Assembly (NCBI GenBank): GCA_900546075.1
Contig: URBH01000028.1
Location: 1-28,235 of the forward strand
DNA: 28,235 nucleotides
Source: an uncultured Eubacteriales bacterium
GTDB lineage: Bacteria > Bacillota > Clostridia > Oscillospirales > Oscillospiraceae
Direction of reading: 5' to 3'
In this document: one piece after another, positions 8,494 through 15,181 of the stretch
How the letters are laid out: each line of letters begins with the position of its first letter
How positions within the stretch are numbered: the stretch's first letter is position 1
Translations under genes and position numbers: made by a program
Notes under the pieces: model-generated
What the model was told of the DNA's origin: nothing
Seen by the model: only the letters and a program-made list of their open reading frames with translations
Databases searched by the model: none

Positions 8494-9666
8494 CTATTTC
8501 AGCATCTCCCGAACCTGGGCGATGCTCAGTCCCTGTTCCCGGGCGATGGATGCGATGTCCTCATACTCGGCCTTCTGCCGCTGAACGCCGTAGCCGGAGG
8601 ACAGCTTCTGCCGAACCGCGCCGTAGGGGGTGGAAAGAATCTCCGTGCGCCGCTCCAGGGTGTAGCGGTTTTGCAGACTTTCCCGGATGCCCAGGGTGGT
8701 GGTGTGGCGGAAAATCAGCCGCACCATGGTTTCCCGGTCGCCCGCCCGGCACAGAACGCTTAAGAGGACGCCGGGGCGGTTCTTTTTCATGCCGATGGGG
8801 GTGGTGAACACGTCCAATGCGCCGCCGCTCAGCAGCTGCTCCATGGCAAAACCGATTTCCTCGCCGGTCATGTCGTCGATGTTGCACTTAAGCTCCGCAA
8901 TGGCGTCGGTCTGCTCAGAGGCCTCCCCCAGCATGACCCGCAGGCAGTTGGCCTGGGGGAAGTCTTTTTTGCCCATGCCGTAGCCGGTTTTCTGCACCCG
9001 CATGACGGGCAGGCTGCCAAAATCGTCGGCAAAGTATTTCAGCAGCGCCGCGCCGGTGGGGGTACACAGCTCGCCCTGGACGTTTCCGGCCTGAATGGGC
9101 ATTCCCTCAAGGAGCAGGGCGGTGGCGGGTGCGGGAACGGGGAGAATCCCGTGGGCGCACCGGACGGTGCCGCTTCCCACGGAGACGGGGGACACGATCA
9201 CCTGATCCGGGCGAATCTCCCGCATCAGCAGGCACACGGCGGTGATGTCCGCAACGGCGTCCATGGCGCCGACCTCGTGGAAGTGGATCTGCTGGACCGG
9301 AACGCCATGGACGCGGCTTTCCGCTTCGGCAATGAGATTGTACACGGCCAGAATATCCAGCTTGACCATGGAGGGGATGGGCAGACTGTTCACGATTTCC
9401 TCAATGCCCTCCATGCTGCCGTGAACATGGTCGTGATGGTGACTATGAAGGTTCTCGTCTTCCTCAATTCCCGCTACTTTGACGGAAAAGTGGGTTCCCG
9501 CCACGCCGCATTTGACGCTTTTTTCCCCGCTGACGGTGACGCCGGGGATGCCGAGACCGTTCATTTTTGCAAGAAACGCCGCCCGATCGGGAAGCAGCTC
9601 CAGCAGCGCCGCGGCGAGCATATCCCCGGCGGCGCCCATGGCGCATTCGATGTACAGCGTTTTCAT
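8494..9666 (-). CDS. larC: LarC, nickel insertion enzyme for the nickel-pincer nucleotide cofactor
   Basis: The 390-residue protein should use CTP and insert Ni into pyridinium-3,5-bisthiocarboxylic acid mononucleotide. Visible features are the N-terminal LYIECAMGAAGDM, a histidine-rich loop (residues 74-82, HSHHHDHVH) likely to bind metal, IHFHEVGAMDAVADI, ELCTPTGAALLKYF, and the C-terminal domain starting KCNIDDMTGEEIGFAMEQL. In Lactiplantibacillus plantarum larC is split and joined by frameshifting; here both halves are in one uninterrupted frame. The ATG at 9666 overlaps the larB stop (ATGA) and has GGAGGT upstream, so translation is coupled. Confidence 0.95.
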   Translation of the reverse strand: MKTLYIECAMGAAGDMLAAALLELLPDRAAFLAKMNGLGIPGVTVSGEKSVKCGVAGTHFSVKVAGIEEDENLHSHHHDHVHGSMEGIEEIVNSLPIPSMVKLDILAVYNLIAEAESRVHGVPVQQIHFHEVGAMDAVADITAVCLLMREIRPDQVIVSPVSVGSGTVRCAHGILPVPAPATALLLEGMPIQAGNVQGELCTPTGAALLKYFADDFGSLPVMRVQKTGYGMGKKDFPQANCLRVMLGEASEQTDAIAELKCNIDDMTGEEIGFAMEQLLSGGALDVFTTPIGMKKNRPGVLLSVLCRAGDRETMVRLIFRHTTTLGIRESLQNRYTLERRTEILSTPYGAVRQKLSSGYGVQRQKAEYEDIASIAREQGLSIAQVREMLK

Positions 9667-10418
9667 CTCTTGACCTCCATGTGGTTGATCATGTTTGCCA
9701 GATACCCCGCGCCGAAGCCGTTGTCGATGTTCACCACCGACACGCCGCTGGCGCAGGAATTGAGCATACTCAGCAGCGCCGCCACGCCGCCGAAGGACGC
9801 GCCGTAGCCCACGCTGGTGGGGACGGCGATCACCGGGCATTCCGCGAGACCGCCCACCACGCTGGCAAGCGCCCCCTCCATGCCCGCGATGGCGATGACC
9901 ACGCTGGCTTCCATAATGGAATCCATATGGGCAAGCAGCCGGTGGACGCCGGAAACCCCCACGTCGTACAGCCGCACCACCTCGCTGCCCAGCACCTGTG
10001 CCGTCAGCGCCGCTTCCTCGGCCACGGGGATGTCGCTGGTGCCTCCGGTGGCGATGACCACCTTTCCGATGCCGTCGGGCTGGGGGAGTCCCCCCACAAT
10101 GCCCACCCGGGCGTCCTTGTGATAGTCCAGCTCCCGGGATTGCCCAACATAGGCCGCCGCTTCGGGGGACATTCTGGTGATGAGGACGCGGTTCTGACCG
10201 TTGGCGCGCATGGCGTCGATGATGCCGCCGATCTGCTCCGGGGTCTTCCCCGCGCCGTAGATCACCTCTGCCGCGCCCTGCCGCACCTTCCGGTGCAGAT
10301 CAACCTTCGCGTAGCCGATGTCCTCGAAGGGGGCTTTTTTCAGCTCCAGCATGGCGTCCTCCACGCTGGTTTTCCCGGCCTGGACGGATTCCAGAAGCTT
10401 TCGGATTTCAGAGTTCAT
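9663..10418 (-). CDS. larB: LarB, nicotinate adenine dinucleotide carboxylase/hydrolase
   Basis: The 251-residue protein carboxylates the pyridinium ring of nicotinic acid adenine dinucleotide and splits off AMP, the first step of nickel-pincer cofactor synthesis. The C-terminal two-thirds is PurE/AIR-carboxylase-like (ATGGTSDIPVAEEAA, AGMEGALASVVGG, GVAALLSMLNSCASGV). Cys222 matches the catalytic cysteine reported near position 221 in L. plantarum LarB. It overlaps larE upstream and larC downstream by 4 bases each. The ATG has GGAGGTGCGCAA before it. Confidence 0.95.
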   Translation of the reverse strand: MNSEIRKLLESVQAGKTSVEDAMLELKKAPFEDIGYAKVDLHRKVRQGAAEVIYGAGKTPEQIGGIIDAMRANGQNRVLITRMSPEAAAYVGQSRELDYHKDARVGIVGGLPQPDGIGKVVIATGGTSDIPVAEEAALTAQVLGSEVVRLYDVGVSGVHRLLAHMDSIMEASVVIAIAGMEGALASVVGGLAECPVIAVPTSVGYGASFGGVAALLSMLNSCASGVSVVNIDNGFGAGYLANMINHMEVKR

Positions 10419-11161
10419 TTGCGCACCTCCAGATTCAGCAGGACGCTGTCATAATCTTTGCGGAGTTCGGTTACGATTTTCTCCCGGTTTTCCAGAAGCA
10501 GGGGCAGATCGGCCTCCCGCAGCTCCAGCTTTGCGGTGTTGCCCACCATGCGGACGCGGAAATCCCGGAACCCGAGCCCGAAGAGAAATCCTTCCGCTTT
10601 TTCCGTCTGCTTCAGCTTTTGCAGCGTAATTTCTTCCCCGGCGCGGATCCGGGTGGCGAGACAGGCATAGGCGGGCTTGTCCCAAGTGAACAGGCCGGCT
10701 TCCCTGGAAAGACGGCGAATCTCCGCCTTGGTCAGGCCGCACTCCCGGAGGGGAGAGCGAACGGACAGTTCCCGCAGCGCCCGCATTCCCGGCCGGTCGC
10801 CGGCGTCGTCGGAGGCGTTGGTGCCGTCCAGCAGCACCGGGAAGCCGTCGTTTTCCGCCGCCCGGAGGATTTGCCGGAACAACGTATTTTTGCAGTGGTA
10901 GCATCGGTCGGGCGGGTTCGCCGTGACCGCGCCGCTCATAAGAACGTCCACATGCAGCACCTGCATGTCCGCGCCCAGCTCGTTGGCTAAGCGCCGGGCA
11001 TCTTCCAGCTCAAATTCCGGCTGGAAGGCGGTGCTCACGTAATAGGCTTTGACCCGGGCGGCGTACCGCGTCGCCGCGTACAGCAGGTACGCAGAATCCA
11101 CACCGCCGGAAAAGGCAACGGCCACCTCCGGGTTTTTCGTAAAAAACTGTTCCAAGGTCAT
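10415..11161 (-). CDS. larE: LarE, ATP-dependent sulfur transferase of nickel-pincer cofactor synthesis
   Basis: The 248-residue protein adenylates the pyridinium dicarboxylate and installs the two sulfurs. The PP-loop AFSGGVDSAYLL is at residues 16-27. It carries three notable cysteines: C87 and C90 in DRCYHCK, and C167 in YACLATR, the position of sacrificial Cys176 of L. plantarum LarE. The L. plantarum enzyme lacks the CxxC pair; three-cysteine LarE proteins bind a [4Fe-4S] cluster and need not sacrifice a cysteine. The ATG at 11161 is chosen for the GGAGGAAACAAT before it; the longer frame to 11242 runs through the promoter. First gene of larEBC. Confidence 0.94.
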   Translation of the reverse strand: MTLEQFFTKNPEVAVAFSGGVDSAYLLYAATRYAARVKAYYVSTAFQPEFELEDARRLANELGADMQVLHVDVLMSGAVTANPPDRCYHCKNTLFRQILRAAENDGFPVLLDGTNASDDAGDRPGMRALRELSVRSPLRECGLTKAEIRRLSREAGLFTWDKPAYACLATRIRAGEEITLQKLKQTEKAEGFLFGLGFRDFRVRMVGNTAKLELREADLPLLLENREKIVTELRKDYDSVLLNLEVRK

Positions 11162-11197
11162 ATTGTTTCCTCCAGTGCTGCGGAAATCGTCTTTCCC

Positions 11198-11226
11198 ATT
11201 ATACACGAGAATGTGAATTCTGACAA
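11198..11226 (-). promoter_or_regulatory. larEBC promoter
   Basis: On the minus strand TTGTCA (11221-11226), 17 bp, TATAAT (11198-11203): near consensus. It lies 36 bases before the larE start. No nickel-regulator operator was recognised. Confidence 0.8.
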
Positions 11227-11256
11227 GTAGGAAGCTGCACAATAGCCTTTTATGGG

Positions 11257-11285
11257 TTGCTTTTCACAATCGGGTGGTGTATACT
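11257..11285 (+). promoter_or_regulatory. Promoter of the DUF4234/SHOCT gene
   Basis: TTGCTT (11257-11262), 17 bp, TATACT (11280-11285), 40 bp before the ATG at 11326. It is divergent from the larE promoter with 30 bp between the -35 boxes. Confidence 0.75.
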
Positions 11286-11325
11286 AAACGCAGTGTCCTT
11301 AAAAAATAAGAAGAGAGGTATCACT

Positions 11326-12387
11326 ATGCAAGAAACAAAAAACAGTTCCCGGTACAGCACCGTGGCGGGTGCGCTTTTTGCCCTGGGGGGCGTTATGGAG
11401 CTATTCCAGTGGCTGAGGGTCTTCCGCTTTATGTCGTTCGGTGGTCATGTTCAGATGCTGATTTGGGTAGCAAGCTATGCAGTTCTGGCCTTTGCCCTTC
11501 TGACGAAGCGCAGAGACATCTTCCTGCCCGTGGGCTTCGCTCTTGCCGGTATTGCCTACCTGTTCCACATGAGTTTTGCCAGTGTACTCTTGCTGCTGGG
11601 TAACTGGGGCATGGCGTTCTTGGCCGTGGTCTTTGTGACCGACTATCTGACCCAGCTCCGGGAGCAGGTGAAAAAGTTCTGGTTCATTCCACCTGCGGTC
11701 GTTGCGCTTGCCACGGTGCTGCCGATTGGCGACATTTGGTTTGGAGACGACTTCCTGGGACTGCTTGCTACATGCGCCACATGCGCCGGTATGTTCCTGG
11801 CAGCCATGTGGGTTGCCTACCCCGAAGGACTCCCTCAGCAGACGGTGAGCGCATCCGCCGAAACCGGAGGCACTACGACCACCCCCGCTCCTGAAGTTTA
11901 CTGCGGTCTGGTCAAGCACATTCTGCTGCTGCTGTTCACCTGCGGCATCTGGCTGTATATCTGGATTTACCGCGTTACCGGCTACACCAACAATGTGCAG
12001 GGTGAAGAGAACCGCAACCCCACCAACAAGCTGCTGCTGTGCCTGTTCGTCCCCTTCTACGTGATTTATTGGATGTACAAGACTGCCCAGCGTCTTGACA
12101 AGATGGCGGCGGCGAAGAATATCCCCTCCGATCTTTCCACCCTCTGCCTGATTCTTGCCATCTTTGTCCCCATCATCCCGCCGATTCTGATGCAGGATAA
12201 GCTGAACGCCATCGTCGCGCCGACTGCCGCGCCTGCTGCCCCCATCGCACCCGCTCCTGCGCCCGCCGCACCGACCAGCGTAAGCGAGGCTGCGGACGAC
12301 CTGCTGAAGCTCAAGGAGCTGCTGGACGCAGGCATTCTCACCCAGGAAGAATTTGACGCAAAGAAAAAGCAGCTGCTGGGGCTGTAA
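11326..12387 (+). CDS. Membrane protein with DUF4234 and C-terminal SHOCT domain
   Basis: The product has 353 residues. Hydrophobic segments occupy roughly residues 12-30, 41-60, 66-105 and 118-165. A second membrane block (about 193-290: VKHILLLLFTCGIWLYIWIYRV ... LFVPFYVIYWMYKTAQRLD, given in two parts) matches DUF4234. An Ala/Pro-rich linker (about 298-316) leads to a SHOCT motif at the end (LLKLKELLDAGILTQEEFDAKK), a short helical hairpin often found at the C-terminus of membrane proteins. The function is unknown. The ATG at 11326 follows AGAGAGG and lies downstream of the promoter; the longer frame from 11257 begins inside the -35 box. It is monocistronic, followed at once by a hairpin. 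Confidence 0.8.
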   Translation: MQETKNSSRYSTVAGALFALGGVMELFQWLRVFRFMSFGGHVQMLIWVASYAVLAFALLTKRRDIFLPVGFALAGIAYLFHMSFASVLLLLGNWGMAFLAVVFVTDYLTQLREQVKKFWFIPPAVVALATVLPIGDIWFGDDFLGLLATCATCAGMFLAAMWVAYPEGLPQQTVSASAETGGTTTTPAPEVYCGLVKHILLLLFTCGIWLYIWIYRVTGYTNNVQGEENRNPTNKLLLCLFVPFYVIYWMYKTAQRLDKMAAAKNIPSDLSTLCLILAIFVPIIPPILMQDKLNAIVAPTAAPAAPIAPAPAPAAPTSVSEAADDLLKLKELLDAGILTQEEFDAKKKQLLGL

Positions 12388-12400
12388 ATTCCATACGACA

Positions 12401-12426
12401 AGGCGCGGGGCATCTGCCCCGCGCCT
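12401..12426. terminator. 26-nt palindrome, copy 1 (terminator-like)
   Basis: A self-complementary AGGCGCGGGGC stem with an ATCT loop, 14 bases after the DUF4234 gene. An identical 26-base copy lies at 12631-12656. No T-tract follows this copy. Confidence 0.65.
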
Positions 12427-12630
12427 CAGCGTATCAAAAAAGCCTCGCAGAGTTTGCCGCCCGCAGGCGGCAAATAAAGTCAGATCATTTTCTGCCGGGG
12501 CGTGTACCTGGCAGAAAATACCTTACAGGCTGCAAGTGTGCGAGTTGTCCGCCAAAGGCGGACAAGGAGTGCGCGCGGCAGACTGCAATTCTCTTGTCAA
12601 AAAAGGCCGTTGGCCTTTTTTGACAGTCTG
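12427..12630. other. Non-coding hairpin cluster between twin palindromes
   Basis: I see no credible gene. Three stems precede the A6/T6 hairpin: 12453-12474 (TTTGCCGCC, 9 bp, loop CGCA), 12487-12519 (ATTTTCTGCC, 10 bp, 13-nt loop) and 12545-12565 (TTGTCCGCC, 9 bp, loop AAA). The first and third have similar flanks (GCAGAG and TGCGAG) and differ by paired changes, so they look like diverged copies. With the neighbouring stems there are seven hairpins in 295 bp. It may be a set of decayed terminators or repeats, or a structured RNA; no promoter was recognised. Confidence 0.55.
12595..12625. terminator. Bidirectional terminator with A6/T6 arms
   Basis: TGTCAAAAAAGGCC (12595-12608), loop GTT, then the exact complement ending in T6 and GACA. 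The A6-GGCC...GGCC-T6 core is a canonical two-way intrinsic terminator, suited to the converging DUF4234 and rubrerythrin genes. Confidence 0.8.
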
Positions 12631-12656
12631 AGGCGCGGGGCATCTGCCCCGCGCCT
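12631..12656. terminator. 26-nt palindrome, copy 2
   Basis: Base-for-base identical to the palindrome at 12401-12426; here it is followed by TTTTG on the plus strand. Confidence 0.65.
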
Positions 12657-12668
12657 TTTGATAAGCCA

Positions 12669-12695
12669 GGAGGGAGCGGAAAATCCGCTCCCTCC
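12669..12695 (-). terminator. Hairpin after the rubrerythrin gene
   Basis: A 12-bp perfect stem (GGAGGGAGCGGA) with a 3-nt loop lies 6 bases past the rubrerythrin stop. No T-tract follows on the minus strand, so it may work as a 3' stabiliser with termination at 12595-12625. Confidence 0.65.
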
Positions 12696-12701
12696 ATGTA
12701 T

Positions 12702-13400
12702 TTACTTCTTGATGATCTCGCTGATCTTCTCGGCGGCGGTGGTAACCGCGTCGCTGACGGCGGCGGCTGCCTTGTTTGCCTTGGCGGCGGCCTTCTCAAG
12801 AGCGATCTCCTTGGCAAAGTAGCGGTTCAGCATACCCTGCAGAGCCTTGCCGTGGCGGGCTTCGTCCTTGGCCATTTCGTGGACGGTGTCATGGATGGCG
12901 TCCAGGCCGTTCTTCTTGGCGCAGGCGGCCAGGTCAAACTTGCCTTGGGTGGCGCCGAACTCGCAGTCAACACGCCAGGCCAGATTGTCCTTGGTGGTGG
13001 CCTTCATGTGGGGCTCCAGATCCTCGCCCAGGATCTCGGCGAACTTGGCGGCATGCTCGGCTTCCTCGTGGGCGGCCTTCTCCCAGTACAGGCCGATCTC
13101 GGGGTAGCCCTCCCGGTGGGCAATGCGGGCCATGCACAGATACATACCCACCTCGCTGCACTCGCCCTGGAAGTTGGCCATCAGCTGCTCGAAGATGTAC
13201 TTCTTGTCTTCCTCGGAGATGTCGGGGTTGTTCTTCACGGTCTTGGCGTAGATGCCGTACTCATGCTCGGCGGCCAGCTTGCCTTCCTCCATGACCTTGA
13301 ACTTGGAGCCGTCAACGCCGCAAACAGGGCACTTGAAGCCTTCGGGGATGAACTCGCCTTCGTAGACATAACCGCAAACGGGGCACACAAATTTCTTCAT
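12702..13400 (-). CDS. Reverse rubrerythrin (N-terminal rubredoxin + diiron domain)
   Basis: The 232-residue protein is a likely NADH-linked peroxide/oxygen reductase of anaerobes. The rubredoxin domain is at the N-terminus (C6, C9, C24, C27 in CPVCGYVYEGEF and KCPVCG), the reverse of classical rubrerythrin. The ferritin-like four-helix domain follows with carboxylate/histidine ligand motifs around residues 80 (GECSE), 112-116 (EEAEH) and 179-183 (DEARH). An unusual Ala/Lys-rich amphipathic tail of about 35 residues (from ~197) extends beyond the diiron domain. The ATG at 13400 has GGAGGAATCGATT upstream. It is the last gene of a perR-rubredoxin-rubrerythrin cluster, 64 bases after the small rubredoxin. 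Confidence 0.93.
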   Translation of the reverse strand: MKKFVCPVCGYVYEGEFIPEGFKCPVCGVDGSKFKVMEEGKLAAEHEYGIYAKTVKNNPDISEEDKKYIFEQLMANFQGECSEVGMYLCMARIAHREGYPEIGLYWEKAAHEEAEHAAKFAEILGEDLEPHMKATTKDNLAWRVDCEFGATQGKFDLAACAKKNGLDAIHDTVHEMAKDEARHGKALQGMLNRYFAKEIALEKAAAKANKAAAAVSDAVTTAAEKISEIIKK

Positions 13401-13464
13401 AATCGATTCCTCCAAAATTAGTTTTATAAGTTATTTGGGCAAATACGCCCGGGATTACAATAAA

Positions 13465-13581
13465 TTACGCCTCTTCCTCGAACAATTCGGGGCCGACGCC
13501 GCAGAGGGGACATTCGTAGTCTTCGGGCAGCTCGTCGCCTTCGTAGACGTAGCCGCAGACGGTGCAGACGTATTTTTTCAT
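13465..13581 (-). CDS. Mini rubredoxin-like protein (38 residues)
   Basis: It has one Fe(Cys)4 rubredoxin knuckle pair, VCTVCGYVYEGDELPEDYEC then PLCG, and almost nothing else; standard rubredoxins have about 52 residues. It closely resembles the N-terminal domain of the rubrerythrin gene next door and may be its electron donor or a duplicated, detached copy. The ATG at 13581 overlaps the perR stop (ATGA) and has GGAGGAAGCTGT before it, so its translation is coupled to the peroxide sensor. Confidence 0.88.
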   Translation of the reverse strand: MKKYVCTVCGYVYEGDELPEDYECPLCGVGPELFEEEA

Positions 13582-13988
13582 ACAGCTTCCTCCTTTGTTT
13601 GTGATTGGCAGCCGCGGCACAGACCGGTGAAGGTCAGCTGGCAGCTGTGTACCCGACAGCCGGTGCATTCCTCGGCGGCGCGTCCCAGAGACAGGGGAGC
13701 CGCCGTTTGGGGAAGGTCGATCACCGCGCCGCAGGTGGTGCAGATGAAGTGAACATGGGGGCGGGTGTCGGCGTCGAAGCGTTCGCTTCCGTTCACCGTA
13801 CCCACGCTCTGGATCAGACCCTGGCTCTTGAACAGGGCGAGATTGCGATAGATCGTGGCAAGGGAGATGTCCGGGTGTTCCTCCCGCAGCATTTCGTGAA
13901 CCATTTCCGCTGAGGGATGAAGCACGGTGCCGCGGAGGCAGGACAGGATCGCGTTGCGTTTTTTGAATTGCTTGGTGGCCGCTTCCAT
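13578..13988 (-). CDS. perR: PerR-type peroxide-sensing repressor (Fur family)
   Basis: The 136-residue product has the winged-helix DNA-binding domain (ISLATIYRNLALFKSQGLI, about 41-59) and the Fur dimerisation domain. The five regulatory-metal ligands of Bacillus subtilis PerR (H37, D85, H91, H93, D104) are matched with identical spacing by H24, D72, H78, H80 and D91; the Asp at 72 rather than Glu argues for PerR over Fur. Structural zinc cysteines are C83, C86, C124 and C127. Start: ATG at 13988 after AAAGGAGGTGCCT; the GTG two codons upstream lies inside that ribosome site. It heads the operon with mini-rubredoxin and reverse rubrerythrin, and candidate PerR/Fur boxes flank its promoter, suggesting autorepression. 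Confidence 0.93.
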   Translation of the reverse strand: MEAATKQFKKRNAILSCLRGTVLHPSAEMVHEMLREEHPDISLATIYRNLALFKSQGLIQSVGTVNGSERFDADTRPHVHFICTTCGAVIDLPQTAAPLSLGRAAEECTGCRVHSCQLTFTGLCRGCQSQTKEEAV

Positions 13989-14014
13989 AGGCACCTCCTT
14001 TGGTTTGATTTATT

Positions 14015-14029
14015 TAAGAACTATTCTTA
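14015..14029. promoter_or_regulatory. Candidate PerR operator
   Basis: Dyad TAAGAA-CTA-TTCTTA, just downstream of the perR -10 box, where bound repressor would block initiation. It matches the B. subtilis PerR box at 9 of 14 scored positions by eye, but is perfectly symmetrical. Confidence 0.5.
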
Positions 14030-14040
14030 TTTACATCTAG

Positions 14041-14069
14041 AGTATAGCACGGGGCATTTCATTTGTCAA
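14041..14069 (-). promoter_or_regulatory. perR operon promoter
   Basis: On the minus strand TTGACA (14064-14069), 17 bp, TATACT (14041-14046); close to perfect consensus, 53 bases before the start codon. Confidence 0.85.
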
Positions 14070-14077
14070 GAGTAAAA

Positions 14078-14092
14078 TGAGAATTATTTGCA
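14078..14092. promoter_or_regulatory. Second Fur/PerR-like box upstream of the perR promoter
   Basis: On the minus strand TGCAAATAATTCTCA fits the 7-1-7 Fur box TGATAATNATTATCA at 11 of 14 positions. It is 8 bases upstream of the -35 box. Confidence 0.4.
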
Positions 14093-14102
14093 TTTATTTT
14101 CC

Positions 14103-14140
14103 AAAAAATTCGTCCGCCGAATGCGTACAGTCGGCGGACG
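14103..14140 (-). terminator. Intrinsic terminator of the ltaE-distal operon
   Basis: On the minus strand a 10-bp stem CGTCCGCCGA/TCGGCGGACG (14111-14140) is followed by AATTTTTTGG. It ends the seven-gene operon that reads from 19638. Confidence 0.9.
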
Positions 14141-14145
14141 GTTTG

Positions 14146-15177
14146 TCATAGCTTGGCGATATCGGCGACCAGAGCGTCCACCTCGGCCTGGGTGGTTGCC
14201 CAGCTGGTGCAGAAACGCACCACTGTTCCCTGCTCATCTGCCCCTTCTTCCTCAAAGTAGTAGCCCTGTGCCAGCGCTTCCTTCTGCTGTTGGGACAGGA
14301 TGACAAACTGCTGATTGGTGGAGCTTTCCACCCAGAAGGGAATGCCCTTCGCCCCGAAGGCGGCTTTGATCTGCATGGCAAGCTCGTCGGCGCGTTTTGT
14401 TTTCTCAAAATATTCGCCGCTTTCCAGCATGGCCGCAAATTGCAGACCCATCAGCCAGCCCTTGGCCAGCACCGCGCCGTGCTGCTTCATGTAGGCCTTG
14501 AAGCGGTACTGAAGCCTGGGCTCGGTGATGACCAGCGCTTCGCCGAACAGCGCGCCGCACTTCGTCCCGCCGATGTAGAATACGTCCGTCAGCTCCGCGA
14601 AATCCTTCAATGTCAGGTCGTTGTCCGCCGCCCCCAGGCCGTAGCCCATTCTTGCCCCGTCCACGAACAGGTACATGCCGTATTTTTGGCAGACCTCCCG
14701 GATATCCCGCAGCTCCTGAGCGGAATACAGCGTCCCCTTTTCCGTGGGGAAGGACAGATACACCAGCTTCGGCTCCGTCAGATACTCCGGCGCGCCGCCG
14801 TCGTAATACGCCGCCGCGCAGGCGGCGACCTGCCCGGCGGTGATTTTCCCGTCGGTGTTGGGAAGGGCGAGGATTTTATGCCCCGTGTTTTCAATGGAAG
14901 CGGCTTCATGGCAGTTGATGTGTCCGGTGTCGGCGGCGATGACGCTCTGGATGGGGGACAGCGCCGCCGCGATGACCACGAGATTTGCCTGGGTCGCGCC
15001 GGGGACGAATTTGATCAGGGCGTCCTCAGAAGAAACCAGCTGTTTGATGACCGTCTCGGCGCGGCGGCACCAGATGTCCTCGCCGTAGCCCGGGAAGCTC
15101 TCGGTGTTGGCGGCGGTCAGGGCGCTCAGGATGGAATCCAGCGCCCCGCGGTTGTAATCGTTGTTGAATCGAATCAT
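14146..15177 (-). CDS. ltaE: Threonine aldolase (low specificity, PLP-dependent)
   Basis: The 343-residue fold-type I PLP enzyme most likely cleaves L-threonine/allo-threonine to glycine and acetaldehyde. Visible are the N-terminal NDYNRGA motif, FVPGATQANL (cofactor phosphate region), LFVDGARMG with the PLP-binding Asp (~173), and the Schiff-base lysine in YIGGTKCGA (K206). Other members of the beta-eliminating lyase family cannot be excluded, but the first ten residues and overall length are typical of aldolases. The ATG has AAGGAG upstream and lies 4 bases past the rqcH stop. It is the last gene of the operon. Confidence 0.9.
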   Translation of the reverse strand: MIRFNNDYNRGALDSILSALTAANTESFPGYGEDIWCRRAETVIKQLVSSEDALIKFVPGATQANLVVIAAALSPIQSVIAADTGHINCHEAASIENTGHKILALPNTDGKITAGQVAACAAAYYDGGAPEYLTEPKLVYLSFPTEKGTLYSAQELRDIREVCQKYGMYLFVDGARMGYGLGAADNDLTLKDFAELTDVFYIGGTKCGALFGEALVITEPRLQYRFKAYMKQHGAVLAKGWLMGLQFAAMLESGEYFEKTKRADELAMQIKAAFGAKGIPFWVESSTNQQFVILSQQQKEALAQGYYFEEEGADEQGTVVRFCTSWATTQAEVDALVADIAKL

Positions 15178-15181
15178 GGCT

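Noticed and set aside
8494..9666. Programmed frameshift in larC
   Set aside because: Unlike L. plantarum, the two LarC parts are in one continuous frame, so no slippage is needed.
12401..12695. CRISPR array
   Set aside because: The stems differ in sequence and spacing, and no regular repeat-spacer pattern or cas gene exists.
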